6,670 bases of DNA from contig JBFWIL010000153.1 of the NCBI GenBank assembly GCA_050256015.1, forward strand, positions 1 through 6,670. Direction: 5' to 3'. This document shows, in pieces, positions 6,491 through 6,670 of this stretch; positions within the stretch are counted from its first letter, which is position 1; every line of letters starts with the position of its first letter. The notes below the pieces were generated by a model. The model saw only the letters and a list, made by a program, of their open reading frames with translations. It did not search any database and had not been told where the DNA came from. The stretch is from JBFWIL01 sp050256015. GTDB taxonomy: Bacteria > Bacteroidota > Bacteroidia > Bacteroidales > Prolixibacteraceae. The translations under genes were made by a program, and so were the position numbers.

Positions 6491-6518
6491 AAAAAAGGAC
6501 CGGATTTTCCGACCTTTT
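6491..6518 (-). terminator. Intrinsic terminator after the S46 peptidase gene
   Basis: Read on the minus strand, AAAAGG-T-CGGA, loop AAA, TCCG-GT-CCTTTTTT forms a hairpin of 4 plus 6 pairs with a small internal asymmetry, ending in a run of six T. It starts three bases after the peptidase stop codon and ends 14 bases before the hydrolase ATG, so it separates, perhaps incompletely, the two co-directional genes. Confidence 0.65.
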
Positions 6519-6520
6519 AT

Positions 6521-6670
6521 TTATTTGATGAGGGTCATTTCATTAATCAGACGGTGTGCCCCTGCATATTTATCAATCATCCACAGCACAAAACGGATGT
6601 CGACGGAGATGCATTTCTGTAATTCCGGTTCAAAAGCCAGATCGCCGCTCATGGCTTCCCAGTTGCCGTC
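6521..6670 (-). CDS. S46-family dipeptidyl-peptidase, C-terminal fragment (DPP7-like)
   Basis: The last 49 codons of a minus-strand gene run off the window edge. The fragment begins DGNWEAMSGD, continues through VDIRFVLWMIDKYAGAHRLI and ends NEMTLIK, which is the characteristic C-terminus of MEROPS S46 peptidases (DPP7/DPP11 of Porphyromonas and relatives), periplasmic enzymes of about 700 residues that release dipeptides from peptide N-termini. The second visible residue is Gly in DGNW. At this position (673 in P. gingivalis numbering) DPP7 has Gly and favours hydrophobic P1 residues, whereas DPP11 has Arg and prefers Asp/Glu; the fragment therefore looks DPP7-like. The catalytic triad, including the serine about 18 residues upstream, lies outside the window. 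A terminator follows directly. Confidence 0.88.
   Translation of the reverse strand, partial: DGNWEAMSGDLAFEPELQKCISVDIRFVLWMIDKYAGAHRLINEMTLIK

Overview
The window looks like a chromosomal segment from a member of the phylum Bacteroidota, most likely order Bacteroidales. The evidence is the TrmB N-terminus (GKNK) with its FPDPQMK motif, an Mrp protein of the type lacking a CxxC pair, a two-gene MlaE/MlaF lipid transporter, a Bacteroidota-type -7 element (TATATTTG) upstream of the mannose-1-phosphate guanylyltransferase, generally weak Shine-Dalgarno sequences, and the tail of an S46 dipeptidyl-peptidase, a family concentrated in this phylum. Base composition looks even throughout. I see no tRNA, rRNA, CRISPR, insertion sequence, phage or integrase sequence.

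Layout. Bases 52-2374 (+) hold three co-oriented genes: trmB (tRNA m7G46 methyltransferase), a small alkyltransferase-like DNA-damage recognition protein with PAHR in place of PCHR, and mrp (P-loop Fe-S/MinD-family ATPase). Facing them, with a 12-bp gap, is a minus-strand pair, mlaE then mlaF (3891 down to 2387), whose stop and start codons share one base. A 146-bp divergent intergenic region (3892-4037) separates mlaE from manC (4038-5126, +). manC converges with a 6-bp gap on a membrane-anchored S12-type serine hydrolase (6476 down to 5133, -). The last 150 bases are the C-terminus of an S46 dipeptidyl-peptidase (-), followed by an intrinsic terminator.

How the genes fit together. Most are housekeeping: tRNA modification, alkylation-damage handling, Fe-S handling, retrograde or anterograde phospholipid transport at the inner membrane, GDP-mannose supply for surface glycans, and envelope hydrolases. 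The S46 peptidase and the S12 hydrolase are both predicted to be exported. I do not see an evident new defence or mobile system. The signals not explained by the genes are structural: a nested 79-nt inverted-repeat structure whose outer arm exactly fills the mrp/mlaF convergent gap, a perfect 10-bp hairpin inside the serine hydrolase gene, and an 11-bp direct repeat around the mlaE start.
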